64,000 nucleotides of DNA from Aedes albopictus (Eukaryota > Arthropoda > Insecta > Diptera > Culicidae). The translations under genes and the position numbers were made by a program. Position 1 is the stretch's first letter. Each line of letters begins with the position of its first letter. Below, in pieces: positions 1-12,556 of this stretch. Under the pieces are notes generated by a model. The model searched no databases and was not told the DNA's origin. It was given only the letters and a program-made list of their open reading frames with translations. The stretch covers positions 459,601,004 through 459,665,003 of the forward strand of contig NC_085137.1 of assembly GCF_035046485.1 (NCBI RefSeq), in the 5' to 3' direction.

Positions 1-415
1 GACGACATCGGAAAAAGGATACGTAAGAAAAACCGACAAGAATCCATTATGAAAAGAACATCAATATCGACGTTCCTTTGCTAGAATCGGCACTTGGAGT
101 CGTACCTATACTATACTGTGATGGGACGTCCAATGGTGAAAACGAAGACGGATTGCTTCCATGGCGCAAGGGCGTCACGTCGTCATCACGTCCGCCGTGC
201 CATCAGTCGATTTGCGAAATGCAGTAACAACCTGGCACGAGCAAAAAAAAAAGACGCTGTACGTAGGAACTTGCTCCAATCGTCTCTAGGATGTCAAGAA
301 TGGAACAGCTAGCAGCTCCAGCAAAATCGATAACGAGGTTGATGGTGTTCTTTGTACACACAGTTGTCATTGCACTGCTGAGTGACGAGACACTGAGAAC
401 ATCTTATTCGTCTTC
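1..415. other. No gene recognised
   Basis: No recognisable protein, RNA gene or repeat boundary is visible. The 72-codon open frame at 94-312 is basic and low in complexity and resembles nothing I know, so I do not call it. Confidence 0.5.
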
Positions 416-1715
416 TAAAGCCTGCGCACTTTAGAATCGGTACACTTTCAACCGGCTGCAGATCAAAAACGGTTTAACCTCGAAAACATTGTTTTAAGAA
501 GCAAATGAAGCTTATTTATTGTATTTTGTAGGAAAAATATAAAAAATACAGTTTTTATTTCTTCAAGATAAAATTTTGACCTGATTGTGAAATTCATGCC
601 ATTTTATTCTGCACAAACCAATGATCGTCAACATTTGCGAATTTCACAGCTTACGGGCTGATATTTCCACAAGAAACAAAATTATATTCATCAAAGATAT
701 GCTCAAAACAAGTTACGACATCAAACTCTTGACAAATATGGTTCACAAGACCATAATAAACATATAGCCTTATTGTCCATTCACGCTATATTCAAAACAT
801 CATTTTACTCAAAGTAATTTTTTAAGAAAAAAATATTTCCTGGGATCGTTTTTTGGATCTACAATTCCCCAATTCAAGTGGCCCAACCTAATTCATATCG
901 AAACCTGGTTTACTTTTGGAATTATTAGCAGTTTTCCCTCACAGTAAACGGAAATTAACAGTCATAAGGCTAACTCCTCATAATAAGCCTAAAATAAGAT
1001 AGTTTTCATGGATAAAACACTGAAAACCATATAGATCAAGGAACTATAGATGTTATTCTATGATCACAAATAAAAAACTTTTGAGTAGATTCAGTTTTAT
1101 TAAAAAAATCGTTAGATATTTCACGCCGTCAAAACATATCCAATGAATTTCGTCAACAATAGTCCATACAGCTTTCGAGCCACAATTCTTTATATTGTTC
1201 TGCATCAAATCATTGGTTTCTTGTATACCAATACTATTCGTATAGTATCCTTCCCGTATGCGTATTTGCCGAACTAAAGTTTATGCGAAAACAACTTTTT
1301 TGACCTCAAATATCTATCTTTGATTTTCTATAAAACCCTTCAAAGGTTTACCATAGCTATTTTGAAATTTTAAAACACTCATGGAATATTTTACCTCCCT
1401 TAATCAACAATCATAATACCAACAACTATTCTATACTGCGTAATTGGTGGGTTTGGTAATTATATATTCCTACACAAATCTTGAATCTGACAATGATTAG
1501 TTTTTGCTCAATGTGTGCAGAAAAAACTGGCACTATTTACGAATTCAGATCAATAGTTCATCTAAATATATAAAAACAGCAAATTTTATATTTTTCCTAC
1601 AAACTACAATACAATACAAACTTCAATTGCTTCTAACAACACTTTTTTGCAAGTGACACCGTTTTTGAGCGGCAGCCAGTTGAAAGTGTACCGATTCTAA
1701 AGTGCGCAGGCTTTA
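416..1715. mobile_element. 1.3 kb terminal-inverted-repeat (foldback-type) element
   Basis: The two ends are inverted copies: TAAAGCCTGCGCACTTTAGA on the left matches the reverse complement of 1696-1715. Similarity continues inward for at least about 100 bp, past the TTTGTAGGAAAAATATAAAA motif present in both arms. A TA dinucleotide sits at both outer edges, which fits a TA target duplication but could belong to the repeat. The interior is A+T-rich, shows no transposase and appears to be a diverged continuation of the arms. I call a non-autonomous DNA transposon of unknown superfamily. Confidence 0.75.
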
Positions 1716-1733
1716 TGTCGCCGTTGCTTCAAG

Positions 1734-2136
1734 CAAGGATGGGAACACTCACTTGCAAAGGGTTACACTCACTTGCAGTTTTCTAAGCTCAGAAGCGTGC
1801 TATCAAAAAACGATGTATGGACGACTTTTGCCTCGTGATTTTGTCTAAAAGTTTGCCGAATAGAGTAGGGGTCGCACACGCATACCGAAGTCGTAAGGGA
1901 GCTGCGAAGGCATCTCTCCACGAGGTGAATGTAAAATACACTCACCTCGTGGAGAGTCGCTTCCGCAGCTCTGTCGCGACTTTGGGATTCGTGTGCGACC
2001 CCTACTCTATTCGGCAAAGTTTTGGACAAAACCACAAGGCAAAAGTCGTCCATACATCGTTTCTTGATTGCACGCTTCTGAGCTGAGAAAATAGCAAGTG
2101 AGTGTAACTCTTTGCAAGTGAGTGTTCCCATCCCTG
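1734..2136. mobile_element. hAT-type MITE, near-perfect palindrome, 8-bp TSD
   Basis: This 403-bp element is one long hairpin with its centre near 1937. It starts CAAGGATGGGAAC and ends with the complement of CAGGGATGGGAAC. The flanks are 8-bp direct repeats, GCTTCAAG, at 1726-1733 and 2137-2144. CAGGG-like tips and an 8-bp target duplication are hallmarks of the hAT superfamily. Open frames on both strands inside it are by-products of the palindrome. Confidence 0.88.
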
Positions 2137-2144
2137 GCTTCAAG

Positions 2145-4430
2145 TACCGCCAGAAGGTTCATGAAATCTAGATGAAGTTGTGCTTTTGCAACTGAGAAGA
2201 ATAACGAACACCTTGTTCTAGAACATCACCCATTATTAGAATGGTATCCACTTTTTGTGGAATGCTATTGACAAGTGTCTCATGGCAACCGCTTGGAGCT
2301 TTGTTCTCCGGCGTTGTTGGGTACGTCATTTCCACCCCTTTGTTTTATTGATATGAATCGTTTATTTTGCCGACAGTTAGTTCCCATACAGGGTAATAAA
2401 TACTGAAAAAAGCTGTATAAACAGTGACAATAAATTATTGTGGATATTCAACCCGGCTTCACTACATGTTACGTTCAGAATTCGTTTTCACCCCTTTGAC
2501 GAACAGCACTGTAAAGGGGCACAGAAAACCTCTGAGGGTGTCAAATTGAATTTATTGCATCGAACGATCGTAAATAGTTTTAGGGATTTTGGTAATGATG
2601 ATATTTTAAAAGCATTAACCCTCTAATACCCAAATTTTTAATTTTGATTTAAATATAATTGTTCGTTATTTAAAATCGATTAGAACATGTTTTGAAAGAT
2701 GATTCTGTATGATGCGTGATTTTGCGAATTTTGATTTTTATTTTTCTAATTTTTATTTTTGAACCTACCTACACATTCATATTTATCCTAGAAGCCCATT
2801 CGGGATATCGATTTTTTAAGATGAAAACATTTTGAGATTTTATGATTATTGATGAATATTTTCAATTTTCCGTGTATTTAACCTTAAGGAAATTAAGTCT
2901 ATTCCATTCCACTGAAAGAGTAGTGGTAGGCGGGCAGTATGGTTGGACACTATATTCGCCTCACTCCATTCATATTCATTCCTCTTTGCTGAACCGTATC
3001 GAGAAAGATGCAGCAAACGGATTGTCGTGATCAAACACGCAACCCCATCACCAGTGGCAAGCGATGCGCAAGCTGTTTGAGATGGATATTCGTTGCCGTT
3101 CGTTGCAGTTTGGATCGCAAGCGAATGAATGAATGGCGAATGGTGAAGAATGCTGGTGAGCGATCGAAGCGGCTATTATCATAACTAGAAGAGAATTTCT
3201 GCATGTAATGCATACATTTTTAGTGTATTGTTGTTGAAATGCTAGATTAGCAAAGAAAATAATTCGAAAACATCAAAAAATCGTATGCACAATATCAATC
3301 GTATCACTCACGAATCGCATCACCGCTCGATCGCTTGCGATGCGAATGTGGACGAATGAGTAATTTCCAAGTTTGGCTTTCCACCGTTCGCCGGAGTTTG
3401 CTGTCGTCGCAGACAAGCAAACACACAAACTAAACCGACAACCGTTCGCTGCTGACTGTCTTCGAATGTGGAAGAAGATGAAAAGTGGAAATCAGGAACC
3501 CTGTGTTTGAGCTATTATATCTCCGGAGTTAATGCACTGATTGCAATGAAATTTTGACCATTTATGACTTATATAATGACCTCTGGCAGTGAATCAAAAT
3601 TCAACCATCGCGCAACAATAACGACAACGTCGCAACCTGAATTTGTTGCGACATTCTACCCAATGCGACATACGTTTGTCCCAACTTGGGCAGAATATGA
3701 CAAAGATCGTGCATCTTGAGTTTAGAGATTTTTAAGGCTTACATTGTGATTCGAGCGGTAACTTCGAGTCGGCAAACACTGCAACGCTGCTGAAGATGTA
3801 TGATCAAAAAGTTTCGATTTTGGGTTGGTAATAATTGATTATTCACGAGTTGAAAAGTACGCAACAAATTCGGGCTCCGTTTTGTCTGCAACAAAAAATT
3901 TCGAGATCATGTCATTATCTGTTACCAGTTGGGATAAAGAGTAATCGCCGCGTCTTCTTTGTTGCTTGTTTTGTGCCTCTTTTGTCTGACAATTCTCTTC
4001 ACTGACCTCTGGAAAACATTTGATTTAACTTGAAATTTTCAACAAGAAAAAAGTTATAGCGAAACTTGAGAATATTTGATGCACTTTTCGAAAAGTTACA
4101 GCTAGTTAAACATTTTTTGAAAAGAGAAACTTTTGCCTGTCCCGATCATTTTGTCTATCCCCTGTATAAAAGTGTGAATATAATGCTGCATTACTTTAAA
4201 CACCTCATTGAAGCAATTTTTTTTTGTTTTTATTTTTGTGTATTTTAACTTAGATGCTAATTCTACACTCATTGAAGCAATATTAAAGTCGAAAAGGGCC
4301 CTACTAAAATCAAATTAGTGCCACATTTTGCAGCACGTTGACAGCCATAGCTAAAGTAACATAAATGCATGTGCTGTACATTTGCATTTGCACATGCTTA
4401 ATACGTGCAACACGAAAAACCAAAACAAAA
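2145..4430. other. Unannotated interspersed-repeat-like DNA
   Basis: No gene is supported. At 3020-3360 there are several GCAAGCGATGCG-like motifs in both orientations, suggesting an eroded foldback repeat. The stretch 3500-4290 reads like an old transposon remnant: TCACTGACCTCTGG-like and CATTGAAGCAAT motifs each recur. I could not fix any boundaries. Confidence 0.35.
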
Positions 4431-4580
4431 ATCTGTTTTTAGCACCGTTTTGTTATCGACGGTACTAATGCCCCACAAATGAATGTTGTAACCATTATTT
4501 TTTTGTTGCCGGGTCGGGAGTCGAACCAGGAGTGCTGAAGACCGCTAGATGAGTTCCATACGCGCTGGTGCCTTGGACTA
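4430..4580 (-). mobile_element. tRNA-derived SINE fragment
   Basis: Read on the minus strand, an A-box-like stretch around 4550 is followed by a consensus Pol III B box, GGTTCGACTCC (4517-4527). This is the promoter layout of a tRNA-derived SINE. No cloverleaf with paired acceptor stem could be drawn, so I do not call a functional tRNA. The SINE body ends are unclear. Confidence 0.55.
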
Positions 4581-5307
4581 TTTCTGCTGCAGTGATAACA
4601 ACAGATATTTCATTAACTAAAAGGAAACTGTTCTTCTGTCTCAATCACTGCAGTAGAGGGCAAAACGACTAGGGTATGTGTTCCATCAGTAATCTCACGC
4701 TCCCATATTCATCCTATTCGAAAACAAGCGATTACGGCACCGATTGATTCCGTTCTTTATGTTTTAATGGGTGCTCACTTCTAACAAAAAATACAAAAAT
4801 AAGAATCAAAACAAACAGCTTTTCAATCCTTTGTTTTTCGTAGGATGAAAATGGGAGCCACATGCTTAATAAGGGAACCAATACCTATTTTGCTAGTTTC
4901 CTTCAGATTGAAAGCTGTTTTGATTTTGGATCCGACTCCAAGCAAAATACATGGTATAGGCGAGATATCGTAAACATTTTTGAAAGAAACAAAGCCAGAA
5001 ACACTACAGTAACAGTTCAGTTTATGAAAATTGTTAAAAATATGTATGATATTCGTCGTTTTCGTCATGATATTATGACATGTAGTCATGTTACCATGAA
5101 GCGACATATTTTATGCTTGATTTTATGATTTTATGACTTTTTCGTCATGTTTTGGGTTAGAGTACACGTGGCATGGTTTTATTTCGCAATTTAATAATTT
5201 TTAGCAATAAATAATAAAATAATAATGACGCATTTTGTCAGGTTGTCATTTTGTTCAAGGTTTCGGATTTTACCCGTGTAGTGCCACTCCACTGCCATAT
5301 TAGTGCC

Positions 5308-5558
5308 ATTAAGGTTGAAGGATTTGTCATTGACATGATCGTCATCATTGAAGATTCGAAAGCAGTTTTCTCGTTCAAAGTTGAAGTTTCCACAATGCAA
5401 GTGTATTCACTGTATTGCGAGTGCATAATGGAGTACAGTGAATACATGTTCAATGCAAACATTCAAGTTTTGAGCGAGAAAACAGCTTTTGAATTTTTGA
5501 TGACGATGATTATGCCAATTATGAATCCTTCAACCTCAAGTTCCATTTTAATGAGAAT
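5308..5558. repeat. Diverged inverted repeat, about 115-bp arms
   Basis: The left arm (GGTTGAAGGATTTGTCATTG...) is repeated in reverse complement on the right (GGTTGAAGGATTCATAATTG... on the minus strand). The tip is a perfect 12-bp hairpin, GTATTCACTGTA/TACAGTGAATAC, around 5404-5445. Arms look roughly three-quarters identical. It is most simply an old foldback MITE. The overlapping open frames on both strands follow from the symmetry. Confidence 0.6.
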
Positions 5559-5571
5559 GAGGTGAAAAGGC

Positions 5572-5645
5572 ATAGCGTTCATTACTTAGGATCCATGCGA
5601 AAAAGAATAGGAATAGCGTTCATTTCTTAGGATCCATGCAAAAAG
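5572..5645. repeat. Short direct duplication
   Basis: A unit of about 33 bp containing TTAGGATCCATGC occurs at 5572-5604 and again at 5613-5645 with few differences. It lies directly between the inverted repeat at 5308-5558 and the 15-bp tandem repeat at 5700. Confidence 0.75.
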
Positions 5646-5699
5646 GGTCTGGGTCCGATTCGGGACCCTCGGCAATGTCATCTTGCCGAATGACACTTT

Positions 5700-5785
5700 C
5701 GGCCAAATGGCGTTCGGCCAAACGGCATTCGGCCAAACGGCATTCGGCCAAATGGCGTTAGGCCGAACGGCACTCGGCCAAATGA
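5700..5785. repeat. 15-bp tandem repeat (CGGCCAAACGGCATT)
   Basis: Roughly six units of 15 bp follow one another with small changes (CGGCCAAACGGCATT, CGGCCAAATGGCGTT). Because 15 is a multiple of three, the minus strand stays open and reads as a PNAVW-type pentapeptide repeat. I read it as a repeat, not a gene. Confidence 0.8.
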
Positions 5786-5829
5786 CCCGGAACCAAGGGG
5801 GAGTCGCTGAGCACATCTTTACTTGCGCC

Positions 5830-8175
5830 AATTATTTGCATTGTGCCACCGGGTATTGAATTGTGCCTCAGTGTGCCCCGAAGTGCCACTGCTTGATGAT
5901 TCAGATTTTGCTTGGCAACTACCAAGACAACCAACTGTTTGTTTTCATTTTGCAGGTCAAATGCACATGGTTGCCTAGTTTTTTCACCCAAACTCAAGTG
6001 TCAAAATTGTGCCTCAGAGTGCCTCGGTGTGCCACACAGCGTATAAGACGGTGTGCTTGGCACCTCTTGGCACAATGTTCCAAGCGACTAGCCCCTTGCC
6101 CGGAACCATCTGAAGGCTTGTGATGATTTTTTTTTTCAGAATACACTCAGCTCTCGGAAAACACATGGATTTCCTTTACAAATTTCACATTTTTTCGTTG
6201 CAAGAATAACGTGTGCCGTAATCCCACGATTTGCGTCAAAAACTTGCAAAGGGCCTCACTAAACTGAATAAATAAATAAACAAATTCCTCATGGAATGTC
6301 TGAAGTGCATAAATAAATTTAGTGACTGTTGATGAAAAAAAGCCATGGTATTAATCACAAGTTGTTTGTAATAATCTGAAATTCTTCAGAAAATTCTACA
6401 AACATACACTAATAAATACGTTGCAAATTCTGGCACGGTTTCCACAATGAATAATGAAATGAAAATGAAAATATTTCACCACGAAATATGTAAAAACGAA
6501 TGTGTGAAACCGGGTTGAGAAATAAAATCTGGGGGAACATTCAAAATGATAGGCTCAAGAGGTCGTGTATCTTTTTACGAAAATGCTCCGTAGGGACTAA
6601 TAGCAGCCCGCGCACGCAAAACAAGAAATCCTACCAATAATTGAGATATGATGTTTCTATCAATTTATGTACGCAAACATTACAAAGAATGTGTGAAATC
6701 ATCATCAGTTCGTTGTATTAAGAAGCGCTACACGGTTCTTTACCACTACAAACAAACACTTCTTTCCAAGCTGAGACAAACCAGGCCGTTTCTAGGAAAA
6801 AAAAAACTTTCGCTTTGCTTTGCGAACGACGCGCTGGGCTATGTCCGATGGTACTTTTCCGCTTGCAACGAGAGGAGCTCCTCGCCGTTGTGGTTTTGTA
6901 GTATGAAGTACTTAGTGTTTGTGCATGTACTTAAGTCGGATACTAAGCTACTCCCAATCAGTAGGCCTTGACTTAGATAGACTGACATCTGACACTCACA
7001 CTGATCATTCTCAAATAAACGTTGATACTGAAAGCACGTATTTTCACTAAAGAAATCAGAAGTGGGATAGAGTCCAAGTCACTAAAGGTTTCTAGTGCAC
7101 AATGGGTTGATAGCCGTATTTACGAAGACATAATGGTTTGTGCCTAAGTTTTTGATTTTAGATGTTGACTTTGAAAAATTCTTTCGTACCTATTTTTAAA
7201 CATCGTTGTATAGATTAAAGTAGCTTGATGAATGTGCACCCTTTTTATTTATTTTGAAGTCAATGTTTATTCATCGCCGTCAAGACACAATGATGACGAT
7301 GTTCTCAATTAGGTGACTTTTGCAGGTTTGCTTGTTTATTAACATCAACATTTGTCAATGAGTGACATTATTTTTATCCATGAATTAGCAACTTAATTGA
7401 TGAACAGTGGCTCAAAATCCAATTCTTGCGAAGTTGAGAGTTTGTTGCGAAAAAATCATCTCATTCATTTGAACAACAAATCCTTTCAGGCATTTCTGCA
7501 TTAAGTCATGTTTAAGGACAAAAGTCTTGAAATCACGCTTCAACAATGCATCAGAACTTCGGATGCATAAATCTCAAGAAGCAAGTTTCAAACAACAGTG
7601 AATTTCATTCTATTCTTGCTCACTTGTAATAAGCTTAAAATAAGAAGATCAGATGCGCTGTTTTCAAAGAGATTTGTGCGTTCGAATTCATGAGTAGGTG
7701 CCAAAGTCGGCCATTATGGCGTAAAGTTAAAGTCTGAGCAAATTTTACCAATTGTTGGACCACTGTTGGACCCACATTGGATAACTGTTGGGTCTATATC
7801 GGGTTTGGTGGCTAAAGTAAAAACAGGTGAATGATAGGTTTATGTCGGGTTAGACGTCATCAATGGCGAATAAACTTTTAAACTTGCGACATCACATTTT
7901 ATACTTTTGCTTGCTTGGGTTGTTGTGAATTGAATGATCATAGTTCCTTTTTAACTAATTGTTGAAACGACTGACTAAATGACAAAATTATCCCTCTTTG
8001 GTTGGCCTTTCAGTTAGGATAAAATTATAATCGGGGTGATTCCGACTTTATCCTGACTAAAAAGCCAACTGAAGGAGTTCCTCCTTAACTTTGTAGAACA
8101 TTTTGAACTCGTTTATTATTAGGAAGCCAATATTTAAATCAGCTAAATTGAAGGGACCACCCAAACATAACAGGG
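5830..8175. other. No gene recognised
   Basis: A+T-rich DNA with no supported coding or RNA gene. A small imperfect hairpin lies at about 7996-8068: TTGGCCTTTCAGTTAGGATA against its near complement, loop about 24 nt. I see nothing else that can be bounded. Confidence 0.4.
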
Positions 8176-8642
8176 ATCCCGGGTAGAGGTGAATAACAAA
8201 CCAATAACTAAAGAATAACATATTTTGTCATCATATCTAAATTTGCAATTCTTTAGTTCTTTATAAATAGCTCAGGATCAAACATAAATTACAAAATATG
8301 TTATCATTGTAAAACTTGTAATTGACGAGTTATTATTAAATAGTATAATAACATAATAAAAACAAATGTTACTATCATACTATCCTGCCACAATATCAAA
8401 ACAATAACATAATTTACCATCATAATAAAATATGTTACTATTTTGACATTCTTTTTGCTATTATGTTGTTATTATAATGGCAAAATCAGTCACTCTTAAG
8501 TTGTTATGCCATAGAAATTTAGTTATTATTTTTGTTATTTTAACTCTTATTTCAAACAAACTAATAGCAAATTTTGCCATTCAAACATTCTATTTTAATG
8601 GTAAAATTTGCCCTTCATTTGCCATTTCGCTCTACCCGGGAT
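8176..8642. mobile_element. TIR element with ATCCCGGGTAGAG ends
   Basis: ATCCCGGGTAGAG at 8176-8188 is matched by its exact complement at 8630-8642. The interior is very A+T-rich, made of repeated AATAACAT/ATGTTATT-like motifs in both orientations, and has no transposase. The element at 38178-38510 has the same ends and a different interior, so this is a family of non-autonomous elements. Confidence 0.8.
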
Positions 8643-8842
8643 GAGGAATAAGGGCAACAAATAAGATGAAACTTTCTAAAAGACTAAAATTAACTAAAAA
8701 TTAAGATTTACATTCAAACACTTTGTCATCGTAAACTCGGCTCTGGACCCATTGTACAGTGTGGCGGCTGTATCACTTCCATATCACAAGCCACGTTTGT
8801 GTTGTTAATGGTGGCTTTCAGCCTCTCGTCTATCCATGTACA

Positions 8843-8922
8843 GTTGTAGCCGTGCTGGTTAGAGCGCAGGATACTGTGTATCATCTTGATAGTGTCTCGG
8901 TTCGATTCCCGCCACCATCCGT
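8843..8922 (+). mobile_element. tRNA-like sequence (SINE head)
   Basis: TAGCCGTGCTGG (8847-8858) fits a Pol III A box, and GGTTCGATTCC (8899-8909) is a perfect B box, at normal tRNA spacing. I could not pair a full acceptor stem. A weakly A-rich sequence follows. Most likely a tRNA-derived SINE head. Confidence 0.55.
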
Positions 8923-9199
8923 ATTTCTTTTTAAACTTTTTTTGGTAATTCGTGCCGCCGCTACTGCCATGATTAGTCTAAAATTAGAACAAATAATGAT
9001 AAACCAGTGCGACAGATCACACGCACACATGCGAAATTTCACTTTTCAGATTCCAAGTAGCCAATACAATTTTTGGTATAATGCCAAGTTTTGTATTTGC
9101 AAGGCTTCAATGCAATATTTGTATATGTCTTATAGTGAATTTTATTAGAATCTATCAATCTCTTGTTGCGTGCGCCATTATCCGAAAGATCGATATTTG

Positions 9200-9330
9200 C
9201 ACAGAATGTTGTAAATTAACAAATTTAGAAATGGATTTGTGAAGAAAATCGAGTTTTTGTTGGATTTGAACCCACGACTCTATATTCGATGGACCTGCGC
9301 TAAGCTACAGAACAGTAACAGAAAGCCAAA
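9200..9330 (-). mobile_element. Degenerate tRNA-like repeat
   Basis: On the minus strand this carries a decayed B box (GTGGGTTCAAATCC) and an A-box-like region ending in CTGTAGCTTAGCG. Its flanks (AAATTTAGAAATGGATTTGTG) resemble those of the better preserved copies at 32637-33057 and 48380-48520, so it belongs to the same family. Confidence 0.5.
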
Positions 9331-9369
9331 AAGAAACACTCCCTTTCTCACAATCGATCCTCTTTCGAT

Positions 9370-10690
9370 TTATCTTGGCATCTAATCTCCCACACACTCA
9401 CGTTTTATACCCACTAAATACAAGTGAGAGCGAATTGTTTACCGAAACGTACTCTCGCACCGATGTCAATTATTCACAGGTCCGGTTGAACGTATATGTT
9501 TGTCCGTATTTGTCGCTAAAAATATGTAAACAAACCGATCAGCTGATCGCGACGTCACATTCGCCAGAAAATTTGTTCGCAGCTTCTGGAACGTGACGTC
9601 ACCTTCGGCAACTTCGTGCGATTTCGGCTTGCCGAAGTTGACATGCCACGACTACTACATCAATATTATCATATCACAAACACCACTTTGTCCGATGGCC
9701 CTTACCTGTGAAATTTAGAGCATTGCTCTCGCACACCACGTACCGTGTTAACCTTCACTGGCTAGCAGCACCCATGGGTGCCGCTATCATCAAACATTAA
9801 AGGGGGCATCCATAAAGTACGTCACGCTTAGAGGGGGGAGGGGGAGTTCTGAAAAGTGTGACAAGCAATGCATTAAGTATAGGAAAAACCCGTACGATGG
9901 GTGGAGGGGGGGGGTTGAAAATTCAAATTTTTAGCGTGACGTGCACAGCCGATCTCGGCATTCCGTTTTAAGTATGTATGTGCAAAGTTCAAGCAAAGCT
10001 CATTGTTAGCCTCTTAAGCAGTCAGAAAGTTCCACTTGGAACATTATCTAAATTTCATGGAACTTGACGTTCAAATTTTATGAGATTGAAATGCTCCTGT
10101 GCTTTAAAAATTAAATTTAATAAAATGTAACGTTAAATTTAGAATAACAAGTTATTTCAGGGTAAATCCTCTTAATGTAATATAATCCGCAACTTCACAC
10201 ACTGTTTGGTTATTTCCAACTGAAGATCAGTGGACCATTAATTGCGAGTAGTTTGCGAGACCAATGTAAGTACTTGAACCAGCAATTTCTCTAGAAAACT
10301 GAGATTTTATCACATCACTATCGTTAGTTCATAGGCAGCCGCACACACTACCAAGAGTTCTGATTTTCAATTTCGTTACACTCGAAAACTGCAGTTTGTG
10401 ATTCGTTCCGATTCTTTCGCTGAGAACATCGGCTCACTCATCACTGCCGCCACCAGCAGTAGCTGAGGCAGTTGAGCCTAATGAATGTGCTGAAGTGGAT
10501 AATGGGGTGCTTCTGCTTCGTTTTCTTCCCTTAAGTACTGTTACACCCAATTGAAAAATTGATACAATTTTGTCTAAAAAAAAATTAAAACACTATTTTA
10601 CTTTTAGACAATTCTTTATTTTATTGGGACATGTATTTTTAACGTACCAAAAATTGTGTTTTTTTATTTTTTTTTTCAACAAGATTTTTA
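9370..10690. other. No gene; repeat debris
   Basis: No gene is supported. At 9800-9950 a G-rich motif containing GCATCCATAAAGTACGTCAC, with a run of nine G at about 9905-9915, resembles the end of a common mosquito DNA repeat. The rest is not recognisable. Confidence 0.35.
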
Positions 10691-10698
10691 ACCTGGAA

Positions 10699-10850
10699 CT
10701 TGTTTATCTGTTCATCTCGGGAATCACGGCTTTACTTCCCTTCCGAAGGAAGAATTCACATTTTGTGAGTAGTCGGGAGTGGGATTCGATCCCAGGTCTT
10801 CGGCATGATAGTTACGAGCTTTAACCATCATACCAGGTCTGGTGCATGGA
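10699..10850 (-). mobile_element. tRNA-derived SINE, copy 1 of a family
   Basis: On the minus strand: tRNA-like head with B box GGGATCGAATCCC (10781-10793), then ACAAAATGTGAATTCTTCCT and a CGGAAGGGAAGTAAAGC motif. The copy at 31795-31935 has the same order, so these are two members of one SINE family. The 3' tail lies toward 10690. Confidence 0.75.
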
Positions 10851-11236
10851 GTGCTTGGAGATTGTCATACAATTTCAGAACTGCATGACAACTGATCATT
10901 CACTTTTTGGGTGTGTGCACTCCGTTCGATGTTCACTACTATTGCTTCGTTCGAGATTGAAAATGCACGCGTGATTGCAATGTCCGTGGCAAATGTTGTA
11001 CACTCTGTCCATTTTCTATAAGACCAGATGATTTTTGATTGCCATTTCTCAGAAAGAAAACACATCACTTCAATTTATACCACGACATGTTTGTGTGAAT
11101 GAAACCTGTGCCATGCATAGGAATAATTGTGTTTGTGCGAAAGCACCAAGCAGTAACTACTGTTTTTGCGATTTACCGTGTCCATTTTGTATAAGACCAC
11201 TCTCAGATTCGCGTGTTTTCATTTTGCTGCATCAAA

Positions 11237-12556
11237 ATGCCCAAGGGTAAAGTGCTTACGGGGATAAGGAGAAGGTAAGAATCGAGGCATTTCACCAAGA
11301 AAAAGTTGGAATTAAGGTCCCTTTGGACATGACAAATCTTTGGTCAAACAAGCCCAAAAAAAGACCAACACAGCGTGAACCGTAGGAACCTTGGATGAAT
11401 GTCGGGTTTCAATGGCAAATATTTGTCATAATAACAAACAGTCCAGTCCCATCAAGCAATTTTCTCACTGATCCTGAAGGATACGAAAAAAACACAAGAG
11501 CTGCACGGAAATCAAAGCTATCTGACCACGAGAAGAGGGCGATAGGTAGAATAGCTTAGAACTCGGCTAAATCCTTGATGTAAATCAAGCAAACTTTGAA
11601 TTTAAAGCTTTGCCTGGAGACAGTTCAACAAGTTTTGAAAAAAAAGCTCGCATATTAAAAGAGCAAAAAAGGTTAAAGCTCATAACCTTACAGCTTCTTA
11701 TGTTGAAAAACAGCTAAGTTTTGCAAAAACTCACATGAATCGGCAGTGGAATTTGGTAAACTTCTGTTAAATGTTATTTTTCGAAAACTTCAATATTCCA
11801 ATTTAACTCCGAAACTTGTAAAATATTCTAGATTGTTTTAAAAATTTTAAGAAAATCTTCAGACGAAAAGAAGCTCAACCTGGATAGTCCGGGCGGCTTC
11901 AATGGATACTTGCGAAATTAAGGAAGGAAGAACATTTTTTTCAACTCGAAACTTCGGTGGTGGCTCATGCATGGTGCAATCGGAAAGCTGAAGATAGCGT
12001 TCACGTATTTCAAACTTAATAGTAAGGGCTACATAAGTATTCTTGAATGACATCTTCTCCCTTTTTTGCGCAAATATCATCGGAAAAAGTTTACAATCCA
12101 ACAGGCATTATTCGCTATTCATACCAGCAACGAAGCAATGGTTCAGGGACCAAAAAATCGATTAACACGACGTGTTCACCTGGATCCGATCGAAAACCTT
12201 TGAGGGATTTTGGTTCGTAGGATATATACTGAAGGAAACCCAAGCAGCACACAAGTCACAAAGAAGTGTCGAGAGCGCAGGTTTTTGGTTGTACAGGAGG
12301 TACATTCATGTAATTCTAACTCAAAGGCAGAATAACTTGAAAATGACTCATGTCCAACCAAAAACCTGCGCTGTCGACACTTCTTGTGACTTATGTGCTG
12401 CTTGGGAAGCAGTATGTACCCGTTGATGAGCTGAAATCCGCTATAGCAACAGAATGGGACAAAATTGAGAAATCTGTTCTACTGAATTTAGTAAACAGTA
12501 TGCCAAATTGAATTTTCCAAATCATTAATCGAAATGGCAAGTCTACGGATTATTGA
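11237..12556 (+). pseudogene. Tc1-type transposase, inactivated
   Basis: The frame opens with MPKGK at 11237. After a frameshift it gives EKVRIEAFHQEKVGIK, typical of the Tc1 N-terminal DNA-binding domain. A catalytic-domain signature, SSDEKKLNLDSPGGF, appears near 11855-11905, and DPIENL near 12180-12205 lies where the third catalytic acidic residue of Tc1 elements falls. The C-terminal portion resumes after the MITE with VDELKSAIATEWDKIEKS and ends at a stop at 12554-12556. Several stops and frameshifts, plus the 12239-12406 insertion, rule out a working protein. An intact family member would be about 340 residues long and act as a cut-and-paste transposase in the nucleus. Confidence 0.85.
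12239..12406. mobile_element. 168-bp palindromic MITE inside the Tc1 transposase
   Basis: CCCAAGCAGCACACAAGTCA at the left edge is mirrored by the sequence ending at 12406. Arms are about 54 bp (12239-12292 and 12353-12406) with few mismatches. It interrupts the transposase frame, so it is younger than the Tc1 element. The sequence GCGCAGGTTTTTGGTTGTA in its arm is shared, with changes, by the MITE at 21531-21660. Confidence 0.85.

Noticed and set aside
1769..2143. Overlapping frames on both strands at 1769-2143 and 1817-2086
   Set aside because: They are the two sides of the palindromic hAT MITE.
9690..9712. Minus-strand CACAG|GTAAGG as a third recursive splice site
   Set aside because: There is no adequate pyrimidine tract before the AG.
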